A DNA stretch of 64,000 nucleotides from Trichobilharzia regenti (GCA_944472135.2 OX235263.1:83856721-83920720), one strand, 5' to 3'; counted from the first letter of the stretch, positions 21,301 to 32,665 are shown. The notes: generated from the letters alone by a model not told the origin. Made by a program: numbers and translations.

Positions 21301-22435
21301 ATAATATATATTTCTTCCTGTTTATGCAGGAACATACCAATTGTACAGGCATGGATAAGTTATTATATAAATTACACATAATTTGATGTATGATGAATTT
21401 ACAGTTTGGTTGTTCTCTCTGACATGAGAGTCAGTCGGAACAGTCTGCTATAAAGTCTGTGTAGCACATAAAGAGATATAGAAATATTGTCTTCGCATTA
21501 AAAAAAACCAGACATCAGATGAATGTAATACGGATATCTGGGAAAAAAAGCTTGAAGTCAATTCTCTTATATAACTTTGTTGTGAGCAACACCCTTGGTT
21601 TGAAGTTTATTGATGTATTATGTTGAGATCAGTGATATATTTATTCCACTTTTTCAGCAGTCTTATCTTAGTTTTATAACAGGAAAGAAATTTGACCGTG
21701 GATACGAAAACTAGATAAGGTCATATTAAGTTGTTTTACTGCATCAAATGGTGTCGAGGTCGATTCCAGAATTCTCCATTTGCTCCATTTGTGTCTGCAT
21801 GGCGGACTGTATTCGTAAGTTCAGTAAAATGTTGAAAACCAGTTGCTTCTTCATTTCAGATCATGAATACTCATTTACAGCATGTTCGCCAGCGTCTTCA
21901 AATGGTAGATTTGGATCGTTCATGGAATTTGAGTGGTTATGATAAAGATGGTTTGGAATTAATCCTCATTTCAGTTTAGATGCAGGGTTGTTCGACCTCG
22001 ACCAGAAGATGAATAAGAGCAGCAGAATACCAGAAAGAGAAAGTATGTGAACATTAAAAGGATATTAATGTATATGTATAAATGTTTATGTCAATTTTAT
22101 AACATATAAGTAAAAAATTACTTTTAATTATAGTTGCATTTTCACTTTATTTATGCGAAGTCTTAGAGTTTATTTAGTGTCATAATGTGTATTAATGAGT
22201 CTGAGCGTTTTAGTGTTCTAATGACTGATGCGTTTTAGAAGTAATTAATGGTTCTGGTAGGGGTAGTCATTGGAATAAAACAGTTTATATAGCAAGCGTT
22301 TGAAGGTTACAATAAAGTGACACGTCCTATTTCTAAGGGTAAACTAATCCTGTATGTTCCGTACTAGTCTTTATGCATCCATGCTGCTAGTTTATTTATA
22401 GTTTAAAGATTGCTAAGGGTGTTGAAGTGCGTCTT
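21300..22435 (-). other. 3' untranslated region of CR1-like copy B
   Basis: Noncoding; collinear with 31,494-32,665 in inverted orientation. The last 40 bp (AACATACC...TTTATGCAGG...) also occur alone at 39,236-39,275. A 64-codon plus-strand ORF at 21,748 is antisense and has no support. Confidence 0.8.
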
Positions 22436-25400
22436 TTAGGTGCTGTAGTAGATTAGTGATTGATTCGTTCTAGGAGTAAATAGTTTATTAATATAATCAG
22501 TAGAGTGAAACAGTCTGTATAGAGAGCGTTTGAAGCTTGTAACTGAAGAGCAAGTTCTGACATCTAGGGGCAGGCTATTCCATATTTTAGAATACATGAC
22601 TGTGAAGAAGTTTTCACGGAGTGTTGACCTAAAAGAATGAGTTGTCACTGTGGAAGTTTGGTTACGCAGATCGTAAGAACCTTCCTGTGCGAATTGTATG
22701 TCCCTGTTACCTGAGAATGATATTTTGTGAAGGACCTTAAAGAAGAATATTAGGTTTATAATAAGTCGCCTTGTCCAAAGTGGGTCAAGTTTTAGGATCA
22801 TGCACCGTGAGATGTAGTCTTTCTTACAATCATAGCCAAGGAGTTTTGAGGTAAAATATCGTTGGATACTTTCCATCCTTAGCTTGTCACGTGTGCGAGT
22901 GCTGCTTATAATAAATGGACAGTATTCTAGTAGTGGTCTGACACATGTTTTGTACAGAATTAGCTTGGCTTCATTGTCGTGAAAGTTCCTGAGTATGCAT
23001 CCTAAGAGCATCCTCGATTTTCTAGTCTGTGATGCTACTTGCTCAGAGAATGTCAAGTCACTAGAGTACCTCAGGCCTAGGTCAACGACACTTCGGAGTC
23101 TTGTTAGGTTAGCAGATTGGAGCGTTAATTTCAGGTCAATTGAGGGTGCGCCAAAGCAGATCCAGCCACATTTGTTCAGATTGAATTGGAGATTCCATAG
23201 GGACGACCAAGCAGTCATTTTATCTAATTCCTTCTGCACTACATTCTCGAAGTTCCCTAAGTCATCACTTTGGAATGTATAAGCTACTTTTAGGTCATCT
23301 GCAAAGATGAATGGTTTCCCGTGCGTGAAGCAAGCGCATATGTCATTGATGTATAGTGTAAATAGGAGGGGTCCAATGACACTACCTTGTACTACACCAG
23401 AAGTGATAGGGCTAGGTTTGGAGGTTGCAGACCCGAGTTTAACTATTTGGGACCTATTGTTAAGGAATGATTTAAGCCATCCTAATAATGGGTCACGTAT
23501 TCCTAAGGAGTTCAGCTTATTTGTTAGCAGTAAATGGTCAACACGGTCAAATGCCTTAGAAATGTCAAAGTAGATGACAAGTACTAGTTGCCGTCTGTCA
23601 CGACTGCTGGTTACAAAATTGAAGAAGTCTAGGTGACATGTTAAACATGATCTGGATTTCAGGAATCCATGTTGGTTCGGACTTATAATATTGCGGCTAA
23701 GCATATGTTTGATTAAGTTATCTTTGACTAGTCTCTCCATGATTCTAGATGCTATAGGTGTGATATTGATCGGCCGGTAGTTACTGACTTCAGTTTTCGA
23801 GCCAGATTTGTGTTTAGGCATAATGAATGTAGTCTTCCATATGTCAGGGTAAGTTTGAGTTTCTAGGGACATTGTGAATATTTTAAGCAGCAGTAGAGGA
23901 ATGTCAGGGCCACCATATTTATAGAAGTAAGATGATATACCGTCGGTACCGAAACCTTTTGAACTTTTGAGGGTTCTTATAGTTTGGTTAATATTAGCAT
24001 AAGTGAATTGAACAGTGCTAATTTGGTTTGGTGTGAGTGGAGATGGTGTTTGTGCCATATTATTAATAGGGTGTATATCGAGTAGCTGGACTGAGGGCTT
24101 AAGGTAGTTACCTGCAAACGTTTTGTTGAATAGTTCACATATGTCTGCAGAGTTAGTGCATAGCCTACCTTTGTCTATGAGGAGAGAAATGCTGTGATTT
24201 TTGCGATTCATTCGCTTCCTTAAGATTTCTGTGAGTGCATACACTCTAGCAGGACTGGCTACTGCGATGCGTTCTTCCTTTCTCATACGGAAATCTCGAG
24301 CTTGTGAGATGGAGCTAAGGGTGTTAAGTATTAGACCTAGAGTGCCAAAGTCGTGGTGTTTGAAGTAACTTGTTGAGAGTTTCTTCAGTTTCATACGATC
24401 CTTTGGTTTTATGAATGACTTTCTGTGTGGGGAAACCTTTAGTGTTTGGAGTGGAATGACAGCATCTAAGCATGTGTTAGTGTTATGGTAGAAGATGGTT
24501 AGGGCTCTCGAGAGGTCATCAGTAGTGAAGTATTCATCCCATTCGGAGGATCTTAGCATTGATTCTACCAAGGCCCAGTTTGCCTTACTATAGTTCCTAT
24601 ATATTACTTGTTGTGAAGTGGAGGTATGAGATGCATTGCTACTCAGCGGAATTGGCAGTGCACACATCACTGTTTTGTGGTCGCTCCCTGGAAACTCAGA
24701 ACCTACTAGCGTTGAAAGGGGGCTTATATTGTGGCAGAAGATTAAGTCTAGTACGTTGTTACCTCTTGTGGGAGTAGTGACAGTTTGTTTCCAGCCAAGT
24801 ATATCCAGTGTGCCTAAGAACTTATCAAATTTAGTTGGGCCTGTGGGTATATCCCAGTTGATTTCAGGTAAGTTAAAGTCCCCACATAGGATCTTATGGT
24901 CGTATTGTAAGTCGGATAATTGCTCCAGAGTATTAATAAGTTGGGTCTCGTAATTACTAAAGGTGCCAGGTGCTCTGTAGGTGCATCCAATTAATGCTGT
25001 TACGTTATTTAAGTGTACATTAACCCATAGAGTCTCAGGCATGTTAAGTGTACTACTTTCTAGCTGTGATACAGTAAGTGCATTCAGAAAGTACATGAGA
25101 CAACCCCCTCCCTTACCACCTTCCCTGTCACACCGAAAGTGTGTGTAGTTATCTAAGCTTATTTCTTCATCCAAGATGTTCGAATGACACCAAGATTCAG
25201 TGATGACAATTACAGGGGGTTTGTATATTACTGTGAGTGCTCTGAGCATCGGCAATTTATTTAGAACAGATCTAGCATTTATGAGGATTAGGTAAAGATG
25301 AGAGTTGAAGTAGCATTTGAAGTATTTAAGTTCGTTAGTCAGCCCCGAATATGGTTCAGCACACAGTAGTTCTGCTTGACATGATGATCCTATGTTAAGA

Positions 25401-25621
25401 GGAGTTCCAGCATCATGCTCACCTATGTCTATCGAGTTGGTGTGTGCTGTTTTCGGTGGAGAATTAGGAGTTGGAGTACTGGATTTGCTATAGACCAAGG
25501 AATTTTTATTTTTAGTTAGGTTACAGAAGTGGGTAGGGTTCTTTATTTGACCTATATTTGTGCAGGTGTCAAGTGTGCCTAATGGATACGGGTGCACTAG
25601 ACCGTTCCTGTTTTCATGCAA
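22436..25621 (-). CDS. CR1-like ORF2: apurinic-type endonuclease and reverse transcriptase
   Basis: 1,061 codons, uninterrupted. Residues about 100-330 form an exonuclease-endonuclease-phosphatase fold domain with the expected blocks in order: INARSVLNK, ITESW, CTYRAPG, GDFNLPEINW, NVLDLIF and PGSDHK. Residues about 560-830 form the reverse transcriptase: NYRPINITP, QHGFLKSRSC, YFDISKAFDRV, GVVQGSVIGPLLF and the catalytic FADD in FIFADDLKVAY. A C-terminal region with a CVRPLLEYC block follows, typical of CR1/Jockey-group ORF2. Such enzymes nick target DNA and reverse-transcribe the element RNA at the nick. All catalytic motifs are present, so the protein may be active. The true start may lie upstream, because the frame near 25,640-25,740 is affected by a short A-run indel relative to copy C. 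Confidence 0.9.
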   Translation of the reverse strand: MHENRNGLVHPYPLGTLDTCTNIGQIKNPTHFCNLTKNKNSLVYSKSSTPTPNSPPKTAHTNSIDIGEHDAGTPLNIGSSCQAELLCAEPYSGLTNELKYFKCYFNSHLYLILINARSVLNKLPMLRALTVIYKPPVIVITESWCHSNILDEEISLDNYTHFRCDREGGKGGGCLMYFLNALTVSQLESSTLNMPETLWVNVHLNNVTALIGCTYRAPGTFSNYETQLINTLEQLSDLQYDHKILCGDFNLPEINWDIPTGPTKFDKFLGTLDILGWKQTVTTPTRGNNVLDLIFCHNISPLSTLVGSEFPGSDHKTVMCALPIPLSSNASHTSTSQQVIYRNYSKANWALVESMLRSSEWDEYFTTDDLSRALTIFYHNTNTCLDAVIPLQTLKVSPHRKSFIKPKDRMKLKKLSTSYFKHHDFGTLGLILNTLSSISQARDFRMRKEERIAVASPARVYALTEILRKRMNRKNHSISLLIDKGRLCTNSADICELFNKTFAGNYLKPSVQLLDIHPINNMAQTPSPLTPNQISTVQFTYANINQTIRTLKSSKGFGTDGISSYFYKYGGPDIPLLLLKIFTMSLETQTYPDIWKTTFIMPKHKSGSKTEVSNYRPINITPIASRIMERLVKDNLIKHMLSRNIISPNQHGFLKSRSCLTCHLDFFNFVTSSRDRRQLVLVIYFDISKAFDRVDHLLLTNKLNSLGIRDPLLGWLKSFLNNRSQIVKLGSATSKPSPITSGVVQGSVIGPLLFTLYINDICACFTHGKPFIFADDLKVAYTFQSDDLGNFENVVQKELDKMTAWSSLWNLQFNLNKCGWICFGAPSIDLKLTLQSANLTRLRSVVDLGLRYSSDLTFSEQVASQTRKSRMLLGCILRNFHDNEAKLILYKTCVRPLLEYCPFIISSTRTRDKLRMESIQRYFTSKLLGYDCKKDYISRCMILKLDPLWTRRLIINLIFFFKVLHKISFSGNRDIQFAQEGSYDLRNQTSTVTTHSFRSTLRENFFTVMYSKIWNSLPLDVRTCSSVTSFKRSLYRLFHSTDYINKLFTPRTNQSLIYYST

Positions 25622-25676
25622 GGAGGGAGCCAGCTCTAGTGGTTTAGGAGTGTCAACATCCCTACCAGCTGTTTTT

Positions 25677-26102
25677 TCAACGCTGACAGGGACGCGGGGG
25701 ATAAAAAATGATTGGATCCTTTGATGACCATGGCTTATTATTCCACCTATTGTTTGATGCTAGTTGTGTCCTTGTGTGGGTTTCGTGTGTACTGCATTGT
25801 GGGTTAGTTCCCAGCAGACTTGTACCATATATCCGGTCAAAATTTGTTTGTGTGCCATACTCTGAAGACCCTAAGTTGTTGATAGCCGAGTTCTGACTAT
25901 TACCACTTGTACTATTGAGGGTGACATTGTTGTGACATTGGATATCAGTGTGTGCCATGGTGCGATTAAGCACGTTGTGGGTGCTAGTACTATTGACCGT
26001 GGGAAGTGTGGGTTTATTTAAGCTGCCACTGTTTTTGTTGGTATGATTTAGGGGCATATTTTCCTTACCTTTAGCAATGAAGTTATGGCTAGGAGAGGAC
26101 AA
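25677..26102 (-). CDS. C-terminal extension of CR1-like ORF1 in a second frame
   Basis: 141 codons, Asn/Ser/Thr-rich, overlapping the end of the 389-codon ORF1 in another frame. The same peptide (TSGNSQNS, GSSEYGTQTNFDRIYGTS, NNRWNNKPWSSK) is conserved in copy C at 28,186-28,580, where it also lies in a different frame from the preceding ORF1 part. That points to a real coding segment reached by a frame change, or to an inherited frameshift in this subfamily. No domain recognised. Confidence 0.5.
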   Translation of the reverse strand: MSSPSHNFIAKGKENMPLNHTNKNSGSLNKPTLPTVNSTSTHNVLNRTMAHTDIQCHNNVTLNSTSGNSQNSAINNLGSSEYGTQTNFDRIYGTSLLGTNPQCSTHETHTRTQLASNNRWNNKPWSSKDPIIFYPPRPCQR

Positions 26103-27217
26103 AGTCGAATTTCGGGGGTTTTGACTTTTTTTCTGGGGTTATTTAATGGCATTTTAGATTCTGCGGTGATGGGTGGTGTGGTTCTGTTATTTATTTGGTT
26201 ACAGTCTAGTGGCCTTTCGGCTGGTGTTGCACTCTGATGGGATAATTCTGTGTGTTTTGAGAGGGGTGATGCGGTGGGGTCTACTGTATCTTTCACAGGG
26301 TTGGGAATAATGGCTGCTTGCAATGTCCTATTACCTATTTCACAATTAGTCTTAGTGAGATAGTTGTGTGCGCGCCTCTCTATGACTGTTTTGTCCACCC
26401 CGACCTTTATATGTTTGTAGTTTTTGGCTTGCGATAGGGTGTGTTGGGAGTGGATGAATTTTCTGGTCTCTGCCGGTGTTTCGAACTGAAAACGAATAGG
26501 ACAACACTTTTCATGTTGACTCTTCTTCAGCCTATAGCACTTAGTCTTGGAGTTAGGCATTTTCGCTTCACTAAGTAAGATGCGCTGTACCTTTTTTAGT
26601 GCCTCATTGTCCGGAACGTTGTAGACAATAGCACTCAGTTTTGCGTCGAGTCGTTTTGTTACTTCTGTGGTAACAAAATTAATGAGGTTATCTACCTTAG
26701 TTACCGATTCTGTGTCAAGCTTGTTAAGATTTACAGTTTTCATGAGGATAGTTAGAGGTGTCAATTCACAGACCTGCGATCTGATATCGCTGATCTGATC
26801 TGATAGTTTGGATATCTCGGTATCGGTTTCGATGTTTCCAGCATTTACTGACTTACTGTTTTTTATTTCCCTTAACTCAGCCTTAAGTTCTCCTATAGAC
26901 AACTTTAGAAGTTCTATTTCTGAAGATAGTGCTGAAGAAGAGCTTGATGGCTGGAGTTTTTCGATAAGCACATAAGGTGAAGGGAGGGGTTCTGTATGAG
27001 CAGAGGGTACTGAATTTTTAGGAGTAGTGCTAATACTAGCTGTCAGTACAGTTTTATCCTCAGTTCCAGCTCGACGCTTACGGCTTACAAGTGAGTTATG
27101 TGACTCACTATAGCCGTTTGTAGGGGGTGTGTTGCTTGATGTAGCAATCAAGGACGTTAAATTAGACACCAGTTTTACAGGGGAATGGGTTCGTCGCTTT
27201 TTACTTTGATTAACCAT
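26048..27217 (-). CDS. CR1-like ORF1 nucleic-acid-binding protein
   Basis: 389 codons starting MVNQSKKRRTHSPVK, a basic Ser/Thr-rich N-terminus. A likely coiled coil lies around residues 110-160 (SSEIELLKLSIGELKAELRE). An RRM-like domain follows at about 195-295 (LSAIVYNVPDNEALKKVQ, then PIRFQFETPAETRKFIH, then IERRAHNYLTK), the layout seen in L1/CR1-type ORF1 proteins that coat element RNA. It ends PEIRLCPLL...RKICP after a frame change relative to the conserved downstream peptide. The ATG is the first in a long open frame and lies in a compact head-to-head junction with copy C. Confidence 0.75.
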   Translation of the reverse strand: MVNQSKKRRTHSPVKLVSNLTSLIATSSNTPPTNGYSESHNSLVSRKRRAGTEDKTVLTASISTTPKNSVPSAHTEPLPSPYVLIEKLQPSSSSSALSSEIELLKLSIGELKAELREIKNSKSVNAGNIETDTEISKLSDQISDIRSQVCELTPLTILMKTVNLNKLDTESVTKVDNLINFVTTEVTKRLDAKLSAIVYNVPDNEALKKVQRILLSEAKMPNSKTKCYRLKKSQHEKCCPIRFQFETPAETRKFIHSQHTLSQAKNYKHIKVGVDKTVIERRAHNYLTKTNCEIGNRTLQAAIIPNPVKDTVDPTASPLSKHTELSHQSATPAERPLDCNQINNRTTPPITAESKMPLNNPRKKVKTPEIRLCPLLAITSLLKVRKICP

Positions 27218-27535
27218 AACTATTAGAAATGAAAGTTAGTGGTTGCAAGTATGGAAGTGGTATAGTACTTGTGCAAGTATTACAACAAGATAAATTTTAT
27301 GTAACGAATCACGTAAAAATGTAACGCAAATGTTGAACGTACCGCGATACAGATGCGCACATCGTTTTGTGTTCTTTCCATGTTTGCCGGGCATTCTGTC
27401 GTAAAGTAAGTTTTTCAAAGCATACTTTACATTTTATTCGTAAACAAGAAATCCCATTGTGAAGAACTACTTATGCCGTCTAGTGCAGTGTAAAAGGAGA
27501 TCAGAGTAATGCCTTTAATGTTCTCATTTTCCAGG
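27218..27535. other. CR1-like 5' leader and junction between head-to-head copies
   Basis: Contains the presumed 5' untranslated region of copy B and an unassigned strip up to the start of copy C homology at about 27,536. No ORF of interest. A promoter is expected at the 5' end of copy B but I cannot point to defined elements. Confidence 0.4.
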
Positions 27536-28660
27536 TCTGTGAACTGACACCTCTAACTATCCCCATGAAAACTGTAAACCTTAATAAACTTGACTGAGTA
27601 CCGTAACTAAGGTAACTTTGTTACTACAGAAGTAACAAAACGACTCGATGCCAAACTGAGTGCTATTGTCTACAACGTTCCGGACAATGGAGCACTAAAA
27701 AAGGTACAGCGCATCTTACTTAGTGAGGCGAAAATGCCTAACTCCAAGACTAAGTGCTATAGGTTGAAGAAGATTCAACATGAAATGTGTTGTCCTATTC
27801 GTTTTCAGTTCGAAACACCGGCAGAGACCAGAAAATTCATCCACTCCCAACACACCCTATTGCAAGCCAGAAACTACAAACATATAAAGGTCGGGGTGGA
27901 CAGAACAGTCATAGAAAGGCACGCATACAATTATCACGTTTAGCCTAATTGTGAAATAAGTAATACGGGATTGCGAGCAGCCATTATTCCCAACCCTGTG
28001 AAAGATACAGTAGACCCCACCGCATCACCCCTCTCAAAACACACAGAATTATCTCATCAGAGTGCAGCACCAGCCGAAAAGTCACTAGATTGTAACCAAA
28101 TAACTAATAAAACCATACCACCTATCACCGCAGAATCTAACATGCCACCAAATAACCCCAGAAAAAAGTCAAAGCCCCCCGAAATTTGACATTGTCCTCT
28201 CCTAGCCATAAATCCATCGGTAAAGATAAGGAAAATATGACACCAAATCATGGCAAGAAAAACAATGGCAGCTTGAATAAGCCCACACTCCCCACGGTCA
28301 ATAATATCAGCACTCAAAACGTGCGAAATCACACCATGACACACACTAATATCCAATGTCACAACAATGCCACCCTCAATAGTACAAGTGGTAATAGTCA
28401 GAACTCGGATATCAACAACTTAGGGTCTTCAGAGTATGGCACACAAACAAATTTTGACCGGATATATGGTACAAGTCTGCTGGGAACTAACCCAAAATGC
28501 AGTACACACGAAACCCACACAAGGACACAACTAGCATCAAACAATAGGTGGAATAATAAGCCATGGTCATCAAAAGGATCCAATCATTTTTTATCCCCCG
28601 CGTCCCTGTCAGCGTTGAAAAAACAGCTGGTAGGGATGTTGACACTCCTAAACCACTAGT
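27536..28660 (+). pseudogene. ORF1 remnant of CR1-like copy C
   Basis: Fragments of the RRM-like region (27,734-27,943: MPNSKTKCYRLKK, PIRFQFETPAETRKFIH) and the low-complexity C-terminal peptide (27,971-28,189 and 28,186-28,659), broken by stops near 27,596 and 27,943. It aligns collinearly with copy B. Confidence 0.8.
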
Positions 28661-31493
28661 GCTGGCTCCCTCCTTGCATGAAAACAGGAACGGTCTAGTG
28701 CACACGTATCCATTAGGCACACTTGACACCTGCACAAATATAGGTCAAATAAAGAACCCTACCCACTTCTGTAACCTAACTAAAAATAAAAGTTCCTTGG
28801 TCTATAGCAAATCCAGTACTCCAGCTCTTAATTCTTCACCGAAGACAGCACATACCAACTCGATAGACATAGGTGAGCATGATGCTGAAACTCCTCTTAA
28901 CATAGGATCATCATGTCCAGCAGAACTACTGGGTGCTGAACCATATTCGGGGTTGACTAACGAACTTAAATACTTCAAATGCTACTTCAACTCCCATCTT
29001 TACGTAATCCTCATAAGTGCTAGATCTGTTCTAAATAAATTGCCGATGCTCAGAGCACTCACAGTAATGTACAAACCCCCTGTAATTGTCATCACTAAAT
29101 CTTGGTGTCATTCGGACATCCTGGATGATGAAATAAGCTTAGATAACTACACACTTTCGGTGTGACAGGGAAGGTGGTAAGGGAGGGGGTTGTCTCATGT
29201 ACTTTCTGAATGAACTTACTGTATCACAGCTAGAAAGTAGTACACATAACATGCCTGCCACTCTATGGGTTGATGTGCACTTAAATAACGTACTGGACTT
29301 AATCTTCTGCCACAATATAGGCCCCCTTTCAACGCTAGTAGGTTCTGAGTTTCCAGGGAGCGACCACAAAACAGTGATGTGTGCACTGCAACTTTCGCTG
29401 AGTAGCAATGCAGCTCATACCTCCACTTCACAACAAGTAATATATAGGAACTATGGTAAGGCAAACTGGGCCTTAATTGAATCGATGCTAAGATCCTTCG
29501 AATGGGATGAATACTTCACCACTTATGACCTCTCGAGAGCTCTAAGCATCTTCTACCATAACTCAAACACATGCTTAGATGCTGTCATCCCACTCCAAAC
29601 ACTAAAGGTTTCCCCACACAGAAAGTCATTCATAAAACCATAGGATCGTAGGAGACTAAAGGGACTCTCAAGAAGTTACTTCAAACACTACGACTTTGGC
29701 ACTCTAGGTCTAATACTTAACACCCTTGGCTCCATCTCACAAGCTCGAGATTTCTGTATGAGAAAGGAAGAACGCATCGCAGTAGCCAGTCCTGCTAGAG
29801 TGTATGCACTCACAGAAATCTTAAGGAAGCGAATGAATCGCAAAAATCACAGCATTTCTCTCCTCATAGACAAAGGTAGGCTATGCACTAACTCTGCAGA
29901 CATATGTGAACTATTCAACAAAACGTTTGCAGGTAACTACCTTAAGCCCTCAGTCCAGCTATTCGATTTACACCCTATTACTAATATGACACAAACTCCA
30001 TCTCCACTCACACCAAAACAAATTAGCACCGTTGAATTCAACTGCACTAATATTAACCAAACTATAAGAACCGTCAAAAGTTCAAAAGGTTTCGGTACCG
30101 ACGGTATATCGTCTTATTTCTATGAATATGGTGGCCCTGACATCCCTCTACTGCTGCTTAAAATATTCACAATGTCCCTAGGAACTCAAACTCATGGAGA
30201 GACTTGTCAAGGTAACTTAAGCATATGCTTAGCTGCAATATTATAAGTCCAAACCAACATGGATTCCTGAAATCCAGAACATGTTTAACATGTCACCTAG
30301 ACTTCTTCAATTTTGTAACCAGCAGTTTTGACAGACGGCAACTAGTACTTGTCATCTACTTTGACATTTCTAAGGCATTTGACCGTGTTGGCCATCTACT
30401 GCTAACAAATAAACTGAACTCCTTAGGAATACGTGACCCATTATTAGGATGGCTTAAATCATTCCTTAACAATAGGTCCCAAATAGTAAAACTCGGGTCT
30501 GCAACCTCCAAACCTAACCCTATCACTTCTGGTGTAGTACAAGGTAGTGTCATTGGACCCCTCCTATTTACACTATACATCAATGACATATGCGCTTGCT
30601 TCACGCACGGGAAACCATTCATTTTTGCAGATGACCTAAAAGTAGCTTATACATTCCAATGTGATGACTTAGGGTACTTCGAGAATGTAGTACAGAAGGA
30701 ATTAGATAAAATGGCTGCTTGGTCTTCCCTATGGAATCTCCAATTTAATCTGAACAAATGTGGCTGGATCTGCTTCGGTGCACCCTCAATTGACCTGAAA
30801 TTAACGCTCCAATCTGCTAACCTAACAAGACTCCGAAGTGTCGTTGACCTAGGCCTGAGGTACTCTAGTGACCTGACATTCTCTGAGCAAGTAGCATCAC
30901 AGACTAGAAAATCGAGGATGCTCTTAGGATGCATACTCAGGAACTTTCACGACAATGAAGCCAAGCTAATTCTGTACAAAACATGTGTCAGATCACTACT
31001 AGAATACTGTCCATTTATTATAAGCACCACTGGCACACGTGATAAGCTAAGGATGGAAAGTATCCAACGATATTTTACCTCAAAACTATTTGGCTACGAT
31101 TGTAGGAAAGACTACATCTCACGGTGCATCATCCTAAAACTTGACCCACTTTGGACAAGGCGACTTATTATAGACCTAATATTCTTCTTTAAGGTCCTTC
31201 ACAAAATATCATTCTCAGACAACAGGGACATACAATTCGCACAGGAAGGTTCTTACGATCTGCGTAACCAAACCTCCACAGTGACAACTCACTCTTTTAA
31301 GTCAACACTCCGTGAAAACTTCTTCACAGTCATGTATTCTAAAATATGGAATAGCCTACCCCTAGATGTCAGAACTTGCTCTTCGATTACAAGCTTCAAA
31401 CGCTCTCTATACAGACTGTTTCACTCTACTGATTATATTAATAAACTATTTACTCCTAGAACGAATCAAGCACTAATCTACTACAGCACCTAA
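28563..31493 (+). pseudogene. ORF2 remnant of CR1-like copy C
   Basis: Open pieces 28,563-29,165, 29,197-29,643, 29,758-30,246 and 30,225-31,493. The endonuclease domain has lost about 85 residues, including the CTYRAP and GDFN blocks: HLNNV joins directly to LDLIFC. A second deletion near 30,195 removes the segment that carries NYRPINI in copy B. From 30,240 on the RT is intact (YFDISKAFDRV, QGSVIGPLLF, FADD) to the stop at 31,493. Non-functional because of the combined lesions. Confidence 0.85.
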
Positions 31494-32665
31494 AAGACGC
31501 ACTTCAACACCCTTAGCAATCTTTAAACTATAAATAAACTAGCAGCATGGATGCATAAAGACATAGTACGGAACATACAGGATTAGTTTACCCTTAGAAA
31601 TAGGACGTGTCACTTTATTGTAACCCTCAAACGCTTGCTATATAAACTGTTTTATCCCAAAGACTATCCCTACCAGAACCCATTAATTACTTCTAAAACG
31701 CATCAGTCACTAGAACACTAAAACGCTCAGACTCATTAGTACGCATTATGACAGTAAATAAAAACTAAGACTTCGCATAAATACGTGAAAACACAACTAC
31801 AATATAGGTAAATGTTTACTATGGTATAATATACAATCGACATAAACATTTCTATATGCATATAACATTAATGTCCCTTTCATGTTCACATACTTTCTCT
31901 TTCTGGTATTCTGCTGCTGCGTATAATCTTCTATTCATCTTCTGGTCGAGGTCGAACAACCCCACATCTAAACTGAAACAAAGATGTATTCCAAACCATT
32001 TAACTCATAAACACTCAAATTCCATGAGCGATCCAGTTCTACCATTTGAAGACGCTGGCTAACCTTCTGTACAAGTACTATTCATGATTTGAAACATAGA
32101 AGCAACTGGTTTTCAACATTTTACTGAACTCACGAATACAGTCCGCCATGCAGACACGATGGAGAATTCTGGAATCGACCTCGGAACCATTTGATGCAGT
32201 AAAACAACTTAACATAACCTTATCTAGTTTTCGCATCCAAGATCAAATTTCTTTCCTGTTATAAAACTACGACAAGACTGCTGAAAAAATGGAATAAACA
32301 TATCACTGATCTCAACATAATACATCAATAAACTTTAAGCCAAGGGTGCTGTTCACAACAAAGTTATATAGCAGAATTGACTTCAAGCCTTTTTCCCCCA
32401 GATATCTCTATTATATTCATCTGATGTCTGGGTGTTTTGTTAATGCGAAAGAAGAAGAAAGAAGATCAAATACCGTCATAAACTGTCAATCACGTCTCAA
32501 AACCGTTAATAGCTGACTATTCCGATTGACACTAATGTTAGAAAGAACAACCAAACTGTGAATTCATCCTACATCAAATTATGTGTAATTTATATAATAA
32601 CTTATCCATGCCTGTACAACTGGTATGTTTCCGCATAAACAGGAAGAAATATATATTATTATAAA
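31494..32665 (+). other. 3' untranslated region of CR1-like copy C
   Basis: Noncoding tail collinear with 21,300-22,435 in inverted orientation. An AG-rich stretch near 32,446-32,466 and CGTCTCAAAACCGTTAATAG near 32,495 differ from copy B, so small local changes have accumulated. No gene. Confidence 0.75.

Larger units (their letters stand above)
21300..27420 (-). mobile_element. Near full-length CR1-like non-LTR retrotransposon (copy B)
   Basis: Minus strand, with ORF1 (27,217-26,048 plus a second-frame extension to 25,677), ORF2 (25,621-22,436) and a 3' untranslated region of about 1.1 kb ending near 21,300 in an AT-rich tail (ATATATATTATTAT on the minus strand). The tail and much of the 3' region are shared with copy C at 31,494-32,665. 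The 5' end is uncertain (about 27,420) because copy C is 5'-truncated and gives no comparison. I cannot see a clear target duplication. Confidence 0.88.
27536..32665 (+). mobile_element. 5'-truncated, internally deleted CR1-like element (copy C)
   Basis: Homology to copy B starts inside ORF1 (GGTCTGTGAACTGAC) and runs to the same 3' tail (ATATATATTATTATAA, about 32,645-32,665). The two copies are very similar, so they are close relatives. Copy C has lost the ORF1 N-terminus, carries several frameshifts, and has two deletions in ORF2, near 29,290 and near 30,195. Confidence 0.88.

Noticed and set aside
23307..23573. Plus-strand ORFs inside the CR1-like element (for example 22,995, 23,307, 24,636)
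   Set aside because: They are antisense shadows of ORF2; equivalent shadows appear in copy C at 30,356 and 30,647.
32480..32520. LTR-like ACGTCTCAAAACCGTTAATAG in the 3' tail of CR1 copy C
   Set aside because: Resembles the Pao LTR end by only about 15 bp. The surrounding sequence matches the CR1-like tail, so this is probably chance.
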